Part shown: positions 8,707-17,626 of the stretch, in pieces
How the letters are laid out: every line of letters starts with the position of its first letter
Position numbering within the stretch: position 1 is the first letter of the stretch
Source of the DNA: Limnohabitans sp. Rim8
Lineage (GTDB): Bacteria > Pseudomonadota > Gammaproteobacteria > Burkholderiales > Burkholderiaceae_C
NCBI RefSeq assembly: GCF_945869175.1
Contig: NZ_CAMBNZ010000004.1
Span: 1 to 64,000 of the forward strand
Reading direction: 5' to 3'
Length of the DNA: 64,000 nt
The notes under the pieces: generated by a model
What the model saw: only the letters and a program-made list of their open reading frames with translations
Told to the model about the DNA's origin: nothing
Databases searched by the model: none
Position numbers and translations under genes: made by a program

Positions 8707-8798
8707 GCATGGCGCGGCGCTGCCAGAAATGCCCAGCGGAGAAAGCCCTGGCAGCCCCGACAAACCGGACGCATTCGCAGCCCAAATCTGAGGTCATG

Positions 8799-8839
8799 TG
8801 TAAATTTAACTTGACACTTTGGCGTGTCTTTTGGATGAT
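8799..8839 (+). promoter_or_regulatory. bchI promoter with overlapping PpsR-type box
   Basis: TGTAAATTTAACTTGACA at 8799-8816 is a perfect TGT-N12-ACA box. Its last six bases, TTGACA, form a consensus -35 element. A plausible -10, GATGAT, lies 17 bp downstream at 8834-8839. Repressor binding here would block RNA polymerase directly. It precedes bchI by 31 bp. Confidence 0.65.
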
Positions 8840-8870
8840 GGGCTGAGAACAGCTTTGCGGAACGCCCTTT

Positions 8871-9896
8871 ATGGCATTGACCTTCCCTTTCGCGGCCATC
8901 GTTGGTCAAGATGAAATGACCCTCGCCATCCAGGTGGTGGCGGTCGACCCCTCCATTGGTGGGGTGTTGGTGCTGGGTGACCGGGGCACCGGCAAATCCA
9001 CGGCCGTGCGCGCCTTGGCCGACTTGCTGCCGCCCCTCCATGTGGTCAAGGGCTGCCCCTACCGATGTGATCCTGCCAAACCTGCAGGTGCCTGCCCGGT
9101 GTGCCAAGCCCGGGACCCGAAAAGCAAAGTCGTGGCTGAGCGCCAACCGGTGGCCGTGGTCGACCTGCCTTTGGGCGCCACAGAAGACCGGGTGGTTGGC
9201 GCGCTTGACCTGGAAAAAGCCCTCTCACAAGGCGTCAAATCCTTCGCCCCCGGGTTGCTGGCCCAGGCGCACCGCGGATTTTTGTACATCGACGAGGTCA
9301 ACCTGCTGGACGACCACCTGGTGGACCTCTTGATCGACGTGGCCGCCTCGGGCGAAAACCTGGTCGAACGCGAGGGCCTGAGCGTGCGCCACCCCGCCCG
9401 CTTTGTGCTGGTGGGCAGTGGCAACCCCGAAGAAGGCGAGTTGCGCCCCCAATTGCTGGACCGTTTTGGTCTCTCGGTCCAAGTGCGCACGCCGCAAGAC
9501 CTGGCCCTGCGCGTGAGCATCATCAAACGCCGCGACGCCTTCGACAAAGACCCTGCCGCCTTCAAGGCGCTGTGGCACAAGGACAACCAAAAGCTGCAAA
9601 AGCGCATCCTCAAAGCGCGTGAGCTGCTCGACCAAGTGCAGGTGAGCGACGAGATGCTCATGCTGTGCGCACGCCTATGTCAACAGCTGGGCACCGACGG
9701 GCTGCGCGCTGAGCTCACCTTACTGCGCGCCACCCGCGCCTATGCCGCGCTGCAAGGCCACAGCGCCGTCAAGCCAGAGCACCTGCAAAGCATGGCCCCC
9801 TTGGCCTTGCGCCACCGCCTGCGCCGCAACCCGCTGGACGACACCGACTCGGGTGCTCGGGTGCAACGCAGCGTGCAAGAAGTGCTGGCCGCCTGA
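8871..9896 (+). CDS. bchI: magnesium chelatase subunit BchI
   Basis: AAA+ ATPase subunit of Mg-chelatase, 341 aa, which powers insertion of Mg2+ into protoporphyrin IX with BchD and BchH in the cytoplasm. Walker A is GDRGTGKST at residues 36-44 and Walker B is FLYIDEVNLLDD near residue 137. Sensor and arginine-finger segments follow (GSGNPEEGELRPQLLDRFG). A cysteine-containing insert (RCDPAKPAGACPVC) is present as in other BchI. First gene of bchIDO. Confidence 0.96.
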   Translation: MALTFPFAAIVGQDEMTLAIQVVAVDPSIGGVLVLGDRGTGKSTAVRALADLLPPLHVVKGCPYRCDPAKPAGACPVCQARDPKSKVVAERQPVAVVDLPLGATEDRVVGALDLEKALSQGVKSFAPGLLAQAHRGFLYIDEVNLLDDHLVDLLIDVAASGENLVEREGLSVRHPARFVLVGSGNPEEGELRPQLLDRFGLSVQVRTPQDLALRVSIIKRRDAFDKDPAAFKALWHKDNQKLQKRILKARELLDQVQVSDEMLMLCARLCQQLGTDGLRAELTLLRATRAYAALQGHSAVKPEHLQSMAPLALRHRLRRNPLDDTDSGARVQRSVQEVLAA

Positions 9897-9909
9897 CCGT
9901 GCTGCGCGC

Positions 9910-11790
9910 ATGAACCGAGAAGTCGCACAAGCCGAACCCATGGAGCGCTGGAACGATGCGCTGACCGCCTTGCAGTTGTTGCAACTGGACCCCCACGGTT
10001 TTGGCGGCGTGCGTCTGAGCGCGCCACACGGCCCCGTGCGCGAGCGCTGGCTACATGCACTGGCCAGTCTGGGCCTCGCCCTGATCAAAGTCCCTGGCTC
10101 GGTCGACAGCGAGCGGCTGCTGGGCGGCATCGACCTGGCCCATACCTTGCAAACCGGCCAGCTGCAGATGCAAGCAGGCCTGCTGCAACAGGCCGACCAA
10201 GGCTTGGTGTGCCTGCCGATGGCCGAGCGCTTGTCGCCCGCGCTGCTGGCCCCTTTGGTGCAAGCCTTGGAACAAGGCCAGGTGCCGCCCACCCGGCACA
10301 GCACCGAGGCCACCACCACCCGATTTGGCGTGGTGGCTTTGGACGAATCTTTGCCCGATGAACCCGGTGTGGGCGTGGCCTTGGCCGAGCGCCTGGGCGT
10401 GTGGCTGGACCTGCATGAACTCTCGCCCACCGACATCCACGCGGACTGGGCCACCTGCAATGCAGCGCCCCTTGAGAGCGGCGGCGACCCGAACGTGCGC
10501 CTCAGCCCTGGCGCCTGGGCACGCGCCCGTGAACGCCTCCCGCAGGTGCAAGCGAGCGACGACCACATGCAAGCGCTGTGCGCGGCAGCGATGGGCCTGG
10601 GCATTGCTTCTCTGCGCGTACCCAGCTTGGCGCTGCGCGTGGCCTGCGGCCATGCGGCACTGAATGGACGCAGCACGCTGGACGCCGACGACCTGGGCTT
10701 TGCGGCCCGCTGCGTGCTGGCCCCGCGCGCCACACAATGGCCCTCTGAACCGTCTGCCGAACAGCCTCCCCCTGAGACCGCGCCACCCGAAAACACCACC
10801 CCGTCTGAGCCGCCCCAAGACCCCGGTAAAGCGCCCGACAACGACGCTGAATCCCAAACCGACGCCAACCAAGACCCCGGCCCACCGCCCGAGCCGAACG
10901 CCGAACCCAGCGCCGAAGACCTTCAAGAGATGATGGTCGCTGCTGCCCTGGCCTGCTTGCCGCCGCACATGCTCGACAAGCTGATGACAAGCCAGGGCGC
11001 GGCCAGCCACAACACCTCCGGGCGCAGCGGCCAGACCCGCTCAGGCTCACAACGGGGCCGCCCCCTGCCCCCTCGCCCCGGCCGCCCCGGCGGTCAAGCG
11101 CGCCTGCATGTGCTGGCCACCTTGCGTGCCGCCGCGCCCAAACAAGGGCTGCGACAAACGCACAGCACCGGCCGCGTGGCCATCCGCGCCGAAGACTTCC
11201 ACATTCAGCGCTACCAACAGCGCGCCTCCAGCTGCCTGATCCTCGCGCTCGACGCTTCGGGCTCGGCTGCGTTGCAAAGATTGGCCGAAGCCAAAGGCGC
11301 CGTCGAGTTGCTGCTGCAGCAGTCTTATGCCCGGCGCGACAGTGTCTGCATCGTGGCGTTTCGGGGCGCTCAAGCCCAATTGCTGTTGCCCATGACCCGC
11401 TCGCTGGTTCGCGCCAAACGCGCCATGACCGGCCTGCCCGGTGGCGGCGGAACGCCCTTGGCCTTGGCCCTGAAAATGGCGCACGAACAAGCGGCCCAGT
11501 TGCAACGGCAAGGTGTGACACCCATTTTGGTGGTGCTCAGCGATGGCCGCGCCAACGTCACGCTGCAAGGCCTGGGTGGCCGCGCTCAGGCGCAAAGCGA
11601 TGCGCAAAACTGGGGGCAGCTCTGGCGCCTCAGTGGCCACCGGGCACTTTGGATCGACACGTCCTTGCAGCCCGACGTGCAAGCGCAGCAACTGGCCACC
11701 ACCATGGGTGCCAGCTACCTGCCCATGCCGCAGGTTCAGTCGCAGCGCATGGCACACGCCATCGAACGCGTACGCAGCCCCCAAGCCTAA
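9910..11790 (+). CDS. bchD: magnesium chelatase subunit BchD
   Basis: Second AAA+ type subunit of Mg-chelatase, 626 aa. It has a degenerate N-terminal AAA domain, a Pro/Glu/Asp-rich linker (about residues 277-337) and a C-terminal von Willebrand A domain. The MIDAS motif DASGSA is near residue 448, and LVVLSDGRANV is near 540. BchD links the BchI motor to BchH. ATG at 9910 lies 13 bp after bchI; in-frame codons upstream overlap bchI and are not homologous. Confidence 0.94.
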   Translation: MNREVAQAEPMERWNDALTALQLLQLDPHGFGGVRLSAPHGPVRERWLHALASLGLALIKVPGSVDSERLLGGIDLAHTLQTGQLQMQAGLLQQADQGLVCLPMAERLSPALLAPLVQALEQGQVPPTRHSTEATTTRFGVVALDESLPDEPGVGVALAERLGVWLDLHELSPTDIHADWATCNAAPLESGGDPNVRLSPGAWARARERLPQVQASDDHMQALCAAAMGLGIASLRVPSLALRVACGHAALNGRSTLDADDLGFAARCVLAPRATQWPSEPSAEQPPPETAPPENTTPSEPPQDPGKAPDNDAESQTDANQDPGPPPEPNAEPSAEDLQEMMVAAALACLPPHMLDKLMTSQGAASHNTSGRSGQTRSGSQRGRPLPPRPGRPGGQARLHVLATLRAAAPKQGLRQTHSTGRVAIRAEDFHIQRYQQRASSCLILALDASGSAALQRLAEAKGAVELLLQQSYARRDSVCIVAFRGAQAQLLLPMTRSLVRAKRAMTGLPGGGGTPLALALKMAHEQAAQLQRQGVTPILVVLSDGRANVTLQGLGGRAQAQSDAQNWGQLWRLSGHRALWIDTSLQPDVQAQQLATTMGASYLPMPQVQSQRMAHAIERVRSPQA

Positions 11791-11797
11791 AACGGCC

Positions 11798-12691
11798 ATG
11801 TTTGAAAGCTTTTACCCCGGCATGGCCTGGGCCGATCACCAAGCCCAGCCCAGCATCTGGCCGCATGCGCAGCACAGCCGTTGGGTGCAAGCGGGGGGCA
11901 TCCAGTGGCATGTGCAGCACATGGGCCAAGGCCCGTGCATGCTGCTGTTGCATGGCACAGGCTCGGGCAGTTTCAGCTGGCGCGGCCTGCTGCCCGAACT
12001 TGCCCCACATTTCACCGTGGTGGCACCCGACCTGCCCGGCCACGCCTTCACCAGCCGAGGGCCGCAGGGCGCACTGTCGCTGCCCGGCATGGCCGAAGGC
12101 CTGCGCGCGCTGATGTTGCAACTCAAGCTCACTCCCCAGGTGATCGTGGGCCACTCGGCAGGCGCCGCCATTGCGGCGCACATGGCGCTGCACTTTGACA
12201 GCGCTGCGCGCAGCACCTTGATCGGATTGAATCCGGCTTGGCTGCCGCTGCCCGGCGTGGCTTCATGGTTGTTCGGACCGGCGGCCAAACTGGTGGCACT
12301 CAACCCCCTGTCGGCCTGGGCCACCGCCAAACTGGCGGCCAAACCCGGGGCCGTGGCGGAGTGGCTTTTGCGCACCGGTTCGGTGCTCGATGCCCAAGGG
12401 GTCGATCTTTACACCCGTGTGCTCAGCAACTCGGGGCATGTGCACGGCGTGCTGTCGATGATGGCGGCTTGGCGGCTCAAGCCTCTGGCTGCGCGGTTGC
12501 ACGAGATTCGGAACCCGGTGTTCATGCACATCGGCGCGCAAGACCTGACCGTTCCCCCGGCCTTGGCCGTCCAAGCCTGCCAGCGCCTGCCCCAAGCGCG
12601 GCAACAGTTGCAGCCCGGTCTTGGCCATTTGGCCCATGAACAAGACCCGATAGGCACAGCGCAACAAATTTTGAAATGGTGTACCCCCTGA
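11798..12691 (+). CDS. bchO: Mg-chelatase-associated alpha/beta hydrolase BchO
   Basis: Alpha/beta-hydrolase fold protein, 297 aa, with LLHGTGSGSFSWRGLL (oxyanion region) and nucleophile elbow GHSAGAA near residue 118. A His near the C-terminus (GLGHLAHEQDP) could complete the triad. BchO occurs next to bchD in most proteobacterial PGCs and is thought to assist Mg-chelatase, though its reaction is not established. Starts 7 bp after bchD. Confidence 0.92.
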   Translation: MFESFYPGMAWADHQAQPSIWPHAQHSRWVQAGGIQWHVQHMGQGPCMLLLHGTGSGSFSWRGLLPELAPHFTVVAPDLPGHAFTSRGPQGALSLPGMAEGLRALMLQLKLTPQVIVGHSAGAAIAAHMALHFDSAARSTLIGLNPAWLPLPGVASWLFGPAAKLVALNPLSAWATAKLAAKPGAVAEWLLRTGSVLDAQGVDLYTRVLSNSGHVHGVLSMMAAWRLKPLAARLHEIRNPVFMHIGAQDLTVPPALAVQACQRLPQARQQLQPGLGHLAHEQDPIGTAQQILKWCTP

Positions 12692-12727
12692 TGAAAGCAG
12701 GGGTCACGGATCGCCGTTCAGCCGCAA

Positions 12728-13561
12728 TCAGCCGGCACGCACCAAACGCTGAACCGCACCAACGGCCTCGCGGGCATCCGTGAAAATGGCATCCGCCCCC
12801 AAGTTGTCGGGGCTGAAATCGTGGATCAAGAAGATCGGACCGCCCAAAACCACGCGGACTTTGGGGTTGCCCGAGTTGGCGCGCAGGTGGGCAATCAAGT
12901 CAGGCAGTTTTGGGAGTTGCGTCTCCAAGGCGACCGAGATGCCCACCACGTCAAACCATTCATTCGCCACGGCCCGCAGCAGTTCGGATTCGGAAGAGGA
13001 GATTTCGAGCACCACTTCGGAGCCCGCTTGGCGAAAGAAGTCGGCCACGATGGTCAAACCGAGGAAATGCTGCGAGCCCGGCGCACAGGCCAGCATGACC
13101 CGCTCGCTCGCGCCTACTGCATTTTGACCGGCAGGCGACTCGTAACCCAGCCTGTAAATCATCTGGTGCATCATCGCCAAGCCGCAGGTCACTTGGGTGA
13201 AATCGCACAGGTCTTGGTCCCACAAGGCCCCCAAATGGCGTGCGGCGGGGGTGATCAGTTCCAAAAAGATGCGGTCGTTCGCCAACCCGCGATCACTCAG
13301 CGCGTCCACGATCTGGTTCGCCTTCAAGGCATCGCCCTTCAGGCAGTGCTGCGTGAAAGCCTCGAATTCTGGTTGCTCTGAGTTCAAGATTTCATCGGTC
13401 ACGGCGATGGTCTTGGCCGTGAAAAACTGCTGCACATTGAGCAGCCGCGGAATGATCTGCTCCTCGACCACGGCCAACAAGGAGTCTTTGCATTCATCCC
13501 GCAGGCTGGATGACCGCTGCAAACCATTGGATTTGTCAGGGAAACCACTGAACTCAGACAT
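12728..13561 (-). CDS. AerR/PpaA-like cobalamin (SCHIC) regulator
   Basis: 277 aa. The N-terminal half has the helical motif found before many B12 sensor domains (RHLGALWDQDLCDFTQVT). The C-terminal half is a B12-binding/SCHIC fold with PGSQHFLGL, where the His is the likely cobalamin ligand position, then IVADFFRQAGSEVVLE, DVVGISVA and VVLGGP. AerR/PpaA proteins antagonise the repressor PpsR/CrtJ and can act as B12-based light sensors. ATG at 13561 has a good AAGGAA site; a longer frame exists upstream. It is separate from ppsR here, and a second paralogue sits beside ppsR (20189-20995). Confidence 0.83.
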   Translation of the reverse strand: MSEFSGFPDKSNGLQRSSSLRDECKDSLLAVVEEQIIPRLLNVQQFFTAKTIAVTDEILNSEQPEFEAFTQHCLKGDALKANQIVDALSDRGLANDRIFLELITPAARHLGALWDQDLCDFTQVTCGLAMMHQMIYRLGYESPAGQNAVGASERVMLACAPGSQHFLGLTIVADFFRQAGSEVVLEISSSESELLRAVANEWFDVVGISVALETQLPKLPDLIAHLRANSGNPKVRVVLGGPIFLIHDFSPDNLGADAIFTDAREAVGAVQRLVRAG

Positions 13562-13868
13562 GAGCGTTCCTTGCAGCACGAGCGTGTCAACTTGGGTAAA
13601 GGTGAAAACCGGGGCGTCAATTCGCCAGCGAGATAGCTTGCCGGTCCGCTGCTGAAATGCGTTTATAAAATTTTTGACCTGGATCAACAAGCATGAGAAA
13701 CCCTTGGTATGAATTCCTAAGAATTACATTTAAAGGGTCTCACCGTGTGATTTAAACGTATTTTTTGAAATTCGCAGTTCAGAAATCAGGCGGTACAACC
13801 GTACCAAAGGCCCCCAAAGTCAAGAAAGCAGCCCGAGAAATGGCACTTTGCACAGCCGCAAAGAGGGG
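13562..13868. other. intergenic region between AerR-like gene and alpha/beta-hydrolase gene
   Basis: 307 bp without a credible gene, markedly AT-richer than its neighbours. On the minus strand a TATAAA-like stretch near 13668-13673 may form part of the AerR-like gene's promoter. A lone TGTCA half-site at 13585-13589 has no partner at the right spacing. A short repeat GGTAC-AACC-GTACC lies at 13792-13805. No full PpsR-type box was found. Confidence 0.5.
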
Positions 13869-14783
13869 TCAACGCAAAAAATCGACCACGGCCTGCAGCG
13901 AGACCTCTGCGGCTTCCTCGTGCGGCAAATGCCCTGCCCCCGGACTTAAAAACAGGCGGCTGCCCTCTATCGCCAGCAGGTAGTCGCGGGCGTTGCTCGA
14001 TGGAATGATGGCATCGGCCTCCCCCCAAACCAGCAAAGTGGGGGCTTTGATTTGGCGCAACAGCGGCACGGGATCTTGCAAAACGGTTTGCTTCAAGCGC
14101 TCCAGCATGGCCCCACGCGCACCCGGCGCGAGCAAGAGTTCGTGGTAACGCGTGGTCAGCGCATCGCTCAAAAAGTCGGCTTGTGCGTAGGCGCTTTTCA
14201 GGTTCATGCGCAACACAAATTGGGGCAGCACATGGCGCATCCAACCCATGATCGCGGGCACTTGCGGTGGTTTGCCGTATTCAAAGCCTTCGCTGGCAAA
14301 GCCATCTGGCGCCACCAGCACCAGCCGTTCGGTGCGCTCAGGGTGTTGGGCTGCAAAGGTCCAGGCGATGCGTCCACCCATCGAATGGCCCACCAGCGTG
14401 GCGCGCGACAGGCCCAAGTCGTCCAACACATGGAGCAGCAGTTGCAGGCTGCGCGCATCGGTGTAGTCGTTGGCGGGATCGGGCGGGCTCAGGCCGCTGC
14501 CAGGCAAATCAAAGCGAATCACGCGGTGCGTTTTCATCAGGCCCGGTGACCAAGCATCCCAGGTTTGCAAGCTGGCGCCAAAGCCATGCAGAAAAACCAC
14601 GGCCGGCGCCTGCCGCGGGCCGCTGTCACGCAGATGCAAATGCCATGGCCCCACTGTTCGCTCATCAGATCGGGCCTCAAGGTAGCGGGACTCCAATTCA
14701 GCGCGTGGCAAGTCAGGCGTCCACAAGCCCCAAGTCAGCAGTGCCAATACCGTCAACATCAGCATGAGTCCAAGCCTTTTCAT
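13869..14783 (-). CDS. alpha/beta-hydrolase fold protein
   Basis: 304 aa with an N-terminal membrane anchor or signal (MKRLGLMLMLTVLALLTWGL), then the fold motifs VVFLHGFGASLQTW, FDLPGSGLS, nucleophile elbow GHSMGGR, an acidic residue in VWGEADAIIP and a C-terminal GAGHLPHEEA histidine. Substrate unknown. It lies 34 bp downstream of a 59-aa membrane protein at the end of the bchG-orf428-bchP run, so it may be co-transcribed with bacteriochlorophyll genes. It is distinct from BchO, which lacks the anchor. Confidence 0.8.
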   Translation of the reverse strand: MKRLGLMLMLTVLALLTWGLWTPDLPRAELESRYLEARSDERTVGPWHLHLRDSGPRQAPAVVFLHGFGASLQTWDAWSPGLMKTHRVIRFDLPGSGLSPPDPANDYTDARSLQLLLHVLDDLGLSRATLVGHSMGGRIAWTFAAQHPERTERLVLVAPDGFASEGFEYGKPPQVPAIMGWMRHVLPQFVLRMNLKSAYAQADFLSDALTTRYHELLLAPGARGAMLERLKQTVLQDPVPLLRQIKAPTLLVWGEADAIIPSSNARDYLLAIEGSRLFLSPGAGHLPHEEAAEVSLQAVVDFLR

Positions 14784-14817
14784 GCGCTGCAGTCCACCTC
14801 CGTGGACCTTGCCACGG

Positions 14818-14997
14818 TCAAATGGCAAACATCAGCAACAACACCATTTGCAACCCGTAGACGATCATCAGACCCAGTTTGTAGGTGTCGCGCAAGGTGT
14901 CGGACAGCCGCAGCATTTTCCGATCCAGCCACCAACAGGCAGCCCCGCAAAGACCCGTCATGCACAAGAAAATCGTGGCCATCAAAGAAGACTGCAT
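14818..14997 (-). CDS. small two-span membrane protein, unknown function
   Basis: 59 aa with two hydrophobic segments (about residues 5-24 and 44-59) flanking a charged loop WLDRKMLRLSDTLRDTYK. An AGGAG site lies 7 bp before the ATG at 14997; an in-frame ATG 18 bp upstream has no such site. It lies 35 bp after bchP and 34 bp before the anchored alpha/beta-hydrolase, in the same direction. I do not recognise the family. Its position suggests a role in pigment or photosystem assembly, but nothing in the sequence shows it. Confidence 0.6.
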   Translation of the reverse strand: MQSSLMATIFLCMTGLCGAACWWLDRKMLRLSDTLRDTYKLGLMIVYGLQMVLLLMFAI

Positions 14998-15032
14998 GTC
15001 CGCACTCCTGCTCAAACATCCGTTTTTGACAA

Positions 15033-16241
15033 TCAGGTCCGCGCCAGCCCCAGCAGGTGCGCCATGTCCTTGAAGAAAATGCGCACATGAGCCATCGGGT
15101 CCTTGCGGGCCAGTTCCTTGTTCATGTAGGACTCAAAAGTCAGGCGCTGCACATCGCGGTCTTCGCAGATCTTGACGAATTTCTCGCGACGGCGGTCGTT
15201 CTGGTACCAGAAGTACTGCATCACACCCAGAATCCAAAACACGCGGCCGTGCTGCTTCATGAAGCTCTTGCGGCCTTGTTTCAGGCAAGCGCTGTTGCCG
15301 GTTTGGAGCGCCTGGTGCGCGGCTTGCGCCACACGCCGGGCGCAGTCCATGGCGTAGTAAATGCCTTCACCCGACGAGGGAGCCACCACGCCTGCGGCGT
15401 CACCGATCACCACCACGTCGCGGCCGTTGTCCCACTGGGGCAAGGGTTTGAGCGGAATGGGCGCACCCTCGCGGCGCAAAGTGGGCGCATCGGTCAGGCC
15501 TGCGATGGCGCGCAAACGTGCTGTGGCACTGCGCAATGAATAGCCCTTGTCGGCGCTGCCCATGCCCACGCTCATGGTTTTGCCGTGCGGAAAGACCCAA
15601 CCGTAAAAGTCGGGCGAGACCTCGCCTTGGTAGTACACGTCACAGCGCGCCGCGTCGTAGCCGGGCTGACCCACGGGCGACTCGATGATCTCGTGGTAGG
15701 CAAAGACGTACTTGGTTTTGTGCGCATTGGGAATGGCCTGGCGCGCGACTTCAGAACGCGCACCATCGGCCCCCACCACCATGCGGGTAGAGACCTTGAC
15801 CGGCTTGGCGTGCTCCAGCGCAGCGTGCTCTTTGGAGGTGACCGGGGTGAACTGCACCCACAACTGACCGCTGTCGTCATGCTCGAGCTTGTCAAAGATG
15901 GCCTGACGGCGCACGGCACCCGATTGGGCGGCGCGTTCGCGTAAAAATTCGTCAAACTCATCGCGGTCCACCATGCCCACAAAACCGTTGTCGATGGGAA
16001 TGTCCACCTGGTTGTCGGCGGGCGAGATCATGCGGGCGCATCGCACCTTGGCCACCAGCAGGTGGTCGGGGATGTCGAAGTCCTTGATCAGGCGCGGCGG
16101 GATCGCGCCGCCGCAGGGTTTGGTGCGGCCTTGGCGGTCCAAGAGCAACACGCGCCAGCCTTGGCGCACCAAATCGTGGGCTGCGGTGGCCCCGGAAGGC
16201 CCGCCTCCCACCACCACAAAATCAAAATCGGTTTGGTTCAT
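15033..16241 (-). CDS. bchP: geranylgeranyl reductase BchP
   Basis: Flavoprotein, 402 aa, that reduces the geranylgeranyl tail of BChl a to phytyl. The N-terminal Rossmann motif is VVVGGGPSGATAAHDL; downstream are VVGADGARSEVAR and VVVIGDAAGVVAPSSGEGI, all typical of the BchP/ChlP family. The start overlaps the stop of the preceding orf428-like gene (ATGA). Conserved order bchG-orf428-bchP. Confidence 0.95.
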   Translation of the reverse strand: MNQTDFDFVVVGGGPSGATAAHDLVRQGWRVLLLDRQGRTKPCGGAIPPRLIKDFDIPDHLLVAKVRCARMISPADNQVDIPIDNGFVGMVDRDEFDEFLRERAAQSGAVRRQAIFDKLEHDDSGQLWVQFTPVTSKEHAALEHAKPVKVSTRMVVGADGARSEVARQAIPNAHKTKYVFAYHEIIESPVGQPGYDAARCDVYYQGEVSPDFYGWVFPHGKTMSVGMGSADKGYSLRSATARLRAIAGLTDAPTLRREGAPIPLKPLPQWDNGRDVVVIGDAAGVVAPSSGEGIYYAMDCARRVAQAAHQALQTGNSACLKQGRKSFMKQHGRVFWILGVMQYFWYQNDRRREKFVKICEDRDVQRLTFESYMNKELARKDPMAHVRIFFKDMAHLLGLART

Positions 16242-17626
16242 GAGCTTGACCCACCTTTCAGCATTACGGGACTGTCAAAACGCATCGGCGTGCGTGGCGC
16301 AGCTGGGCCTGGACGCAGGCGCAAAGCCACCACCGCCGACACCGCAAACATCAGCCCTTGCAAGGCAAACACGGCGGCATAGGCCGCGCGCTGTTCACCC
16401 AAGAGCGCATGGGCCAGGTCGCTGGCGGCCGTGCCGAGCAAACCGCCCAAGCCAAAGGCCGCCGCTTGCGCCGCGCCCCACAAACCCATGCGTGTGCCTT
16501 CGCGACCCGCGCCGCCCTCACCTGCCAAGCGCATCATGGTGGCGATCGCGGCGATCGAGAACGCGCCATTGGCCACCCCCAAAAACACCACATTGGCTTT
16601 GAGCGGCAAAACCTCAGGAGACACGGCCGACAGGGCAGAACTGACCAAGCCCAGGGTGGCCAGAGCAGAAAACAGACAACCGCCCACCATCCAAGCCTGC
16701 ACCGAACCCAAGCGCCCGGCCATCCAACGCGACCCGGCCCCGGCGACGGCCAACATGCCGATCAAGACCCCCATGTGGTGCCAGCCCGAGAGCTGCGTGG
16801 TTTGCCCCGGCGTGAAGCCATGCACTGCGCCCGCAAAGGGCTCCAAAATCAAATCTTGTGCGTTGTAAGCCAGCATGGACATGAACACGAACACGGTGAA
16901 TGTGCGTGCCGCCGGATCGGCCCACACTTCTTTGAAGGCTGCTTTGAAATCTTGCTTTTGCAACCGTTCGTTGCTTTCGTGGGTCGGCACTTCAACCGCC
17001 TGTGTCGAACCACTGCCCTTTTCAAGGCCCCACAAGCACACCGCCGTGATGATGGCGGTGACCACACTCAGTCCTGCCGAGACCTGCAACAACACCTGCG
17101 GGCTGTAAGGGTCGATCAGCTTGCCCACCACCCCCGCGGTGACGGCAAAGCCGACAATCATCATCAGCCACACCGCGGTGGCCGCGGGCGCACGGCGCTC
17201 GTCGGGCACGCGCTTGGCCATCAAGGCCAAGAGCGAGGTGCCACAAGCGCTCACGCCCAAACCAATCAGGCTGAAGGAGAACCAGGCCATCAATGCCCCG
17301 TAAAACGGCTCGGAGGCCATCCACACCGTGGCCCATGCGGCCATGAAGCCCCCTGCGCCCAGCACCAGCATTCCGCCCATCATCCAGGGCGTGCTTCGGC
17401 GGCCCTTGTCAGCACCAAAGCCCATGCGCGGGCGCACCATTTGAACCGCGTAATGCCAAGCCACCAAAAACCCCGGCAGCAAGGCCGGCAAGGCCAACTC
17501 CACCACCATGATGCGGTTGAGCGTGGAGGTGGTCACCACCACCACCGCGCCCAAACAGGCTTGAATCAGGCCCAAGCGGACGATCTGAAACCAGCCAAAC
17601 ATGGATGCGCTTGAGTTTGTGCTCAT
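16238..17626 (-). CDS. PucC-family transporter of the ORF428 type (between bchG and bchP)
   Basis: Polytopic membrane protein, 462 aa, about 12 spans, of the BCD/PucC branch of the major facilitator superfamily. Markers are LNRIMVVELALPALLPG and ALMAKRVPDERRAPA. In Rhodobacter capsulatus the homologue ORF428 lies between bchG and bchP, exactly as here, and is thought to help deliver BChl to antenna assembly. ATGA junctions on both sides. The frame extends upstream inside bchG but the family N-terminus starts at MSTNSSASMFGW. Confidence 0.88.
   Translation of the reverse strand: MSTNSSASMFGWFQIVRLGLIQACLGAVVVVTTSTLNRIMVVELALPALLPGFLVAWHYAVQMVRPRMGFGADKGRRSTPWMMGGMLVLGAGGFMAAWATVWMASEPFYGALMAWFSFSLIGLGVSACGTSLLALMAKRVPDERRAPAATAVWLMMIVGFAVTAGVVGKLIDPYSPQVLLQVSAGLSVVTAIITAVCLWGLEKGSGSTQAVEVPTHESNERLQKQDFKAAFKEVWADPAARTFTVFVFMSMLAYNAQDLILEPFAGAVHGFTPGQTTQLSGWHHMGVLIGMLAVAGAGSRWMAGRLGSVQAWMVGGCLFSALATLGLVSSALSAVSPEVLPLKANVVFLGVANGAFSIAAIATMMRLAGEGGAGREGTRMGLWGAAQAAAFGLGGLLGTAASDLAHALLGEQRAAYAAVFALQGLMFAVSAVVALRLRPGPAAPRTPMRFDSPVMLKGGSSS

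Noticed and set aside
13585-13606. PpsR-type box upstream of the AerR-like gene
   Set aside because: TGTCAACTTGGG is only one half-site; no ACA follows at 12 bp.
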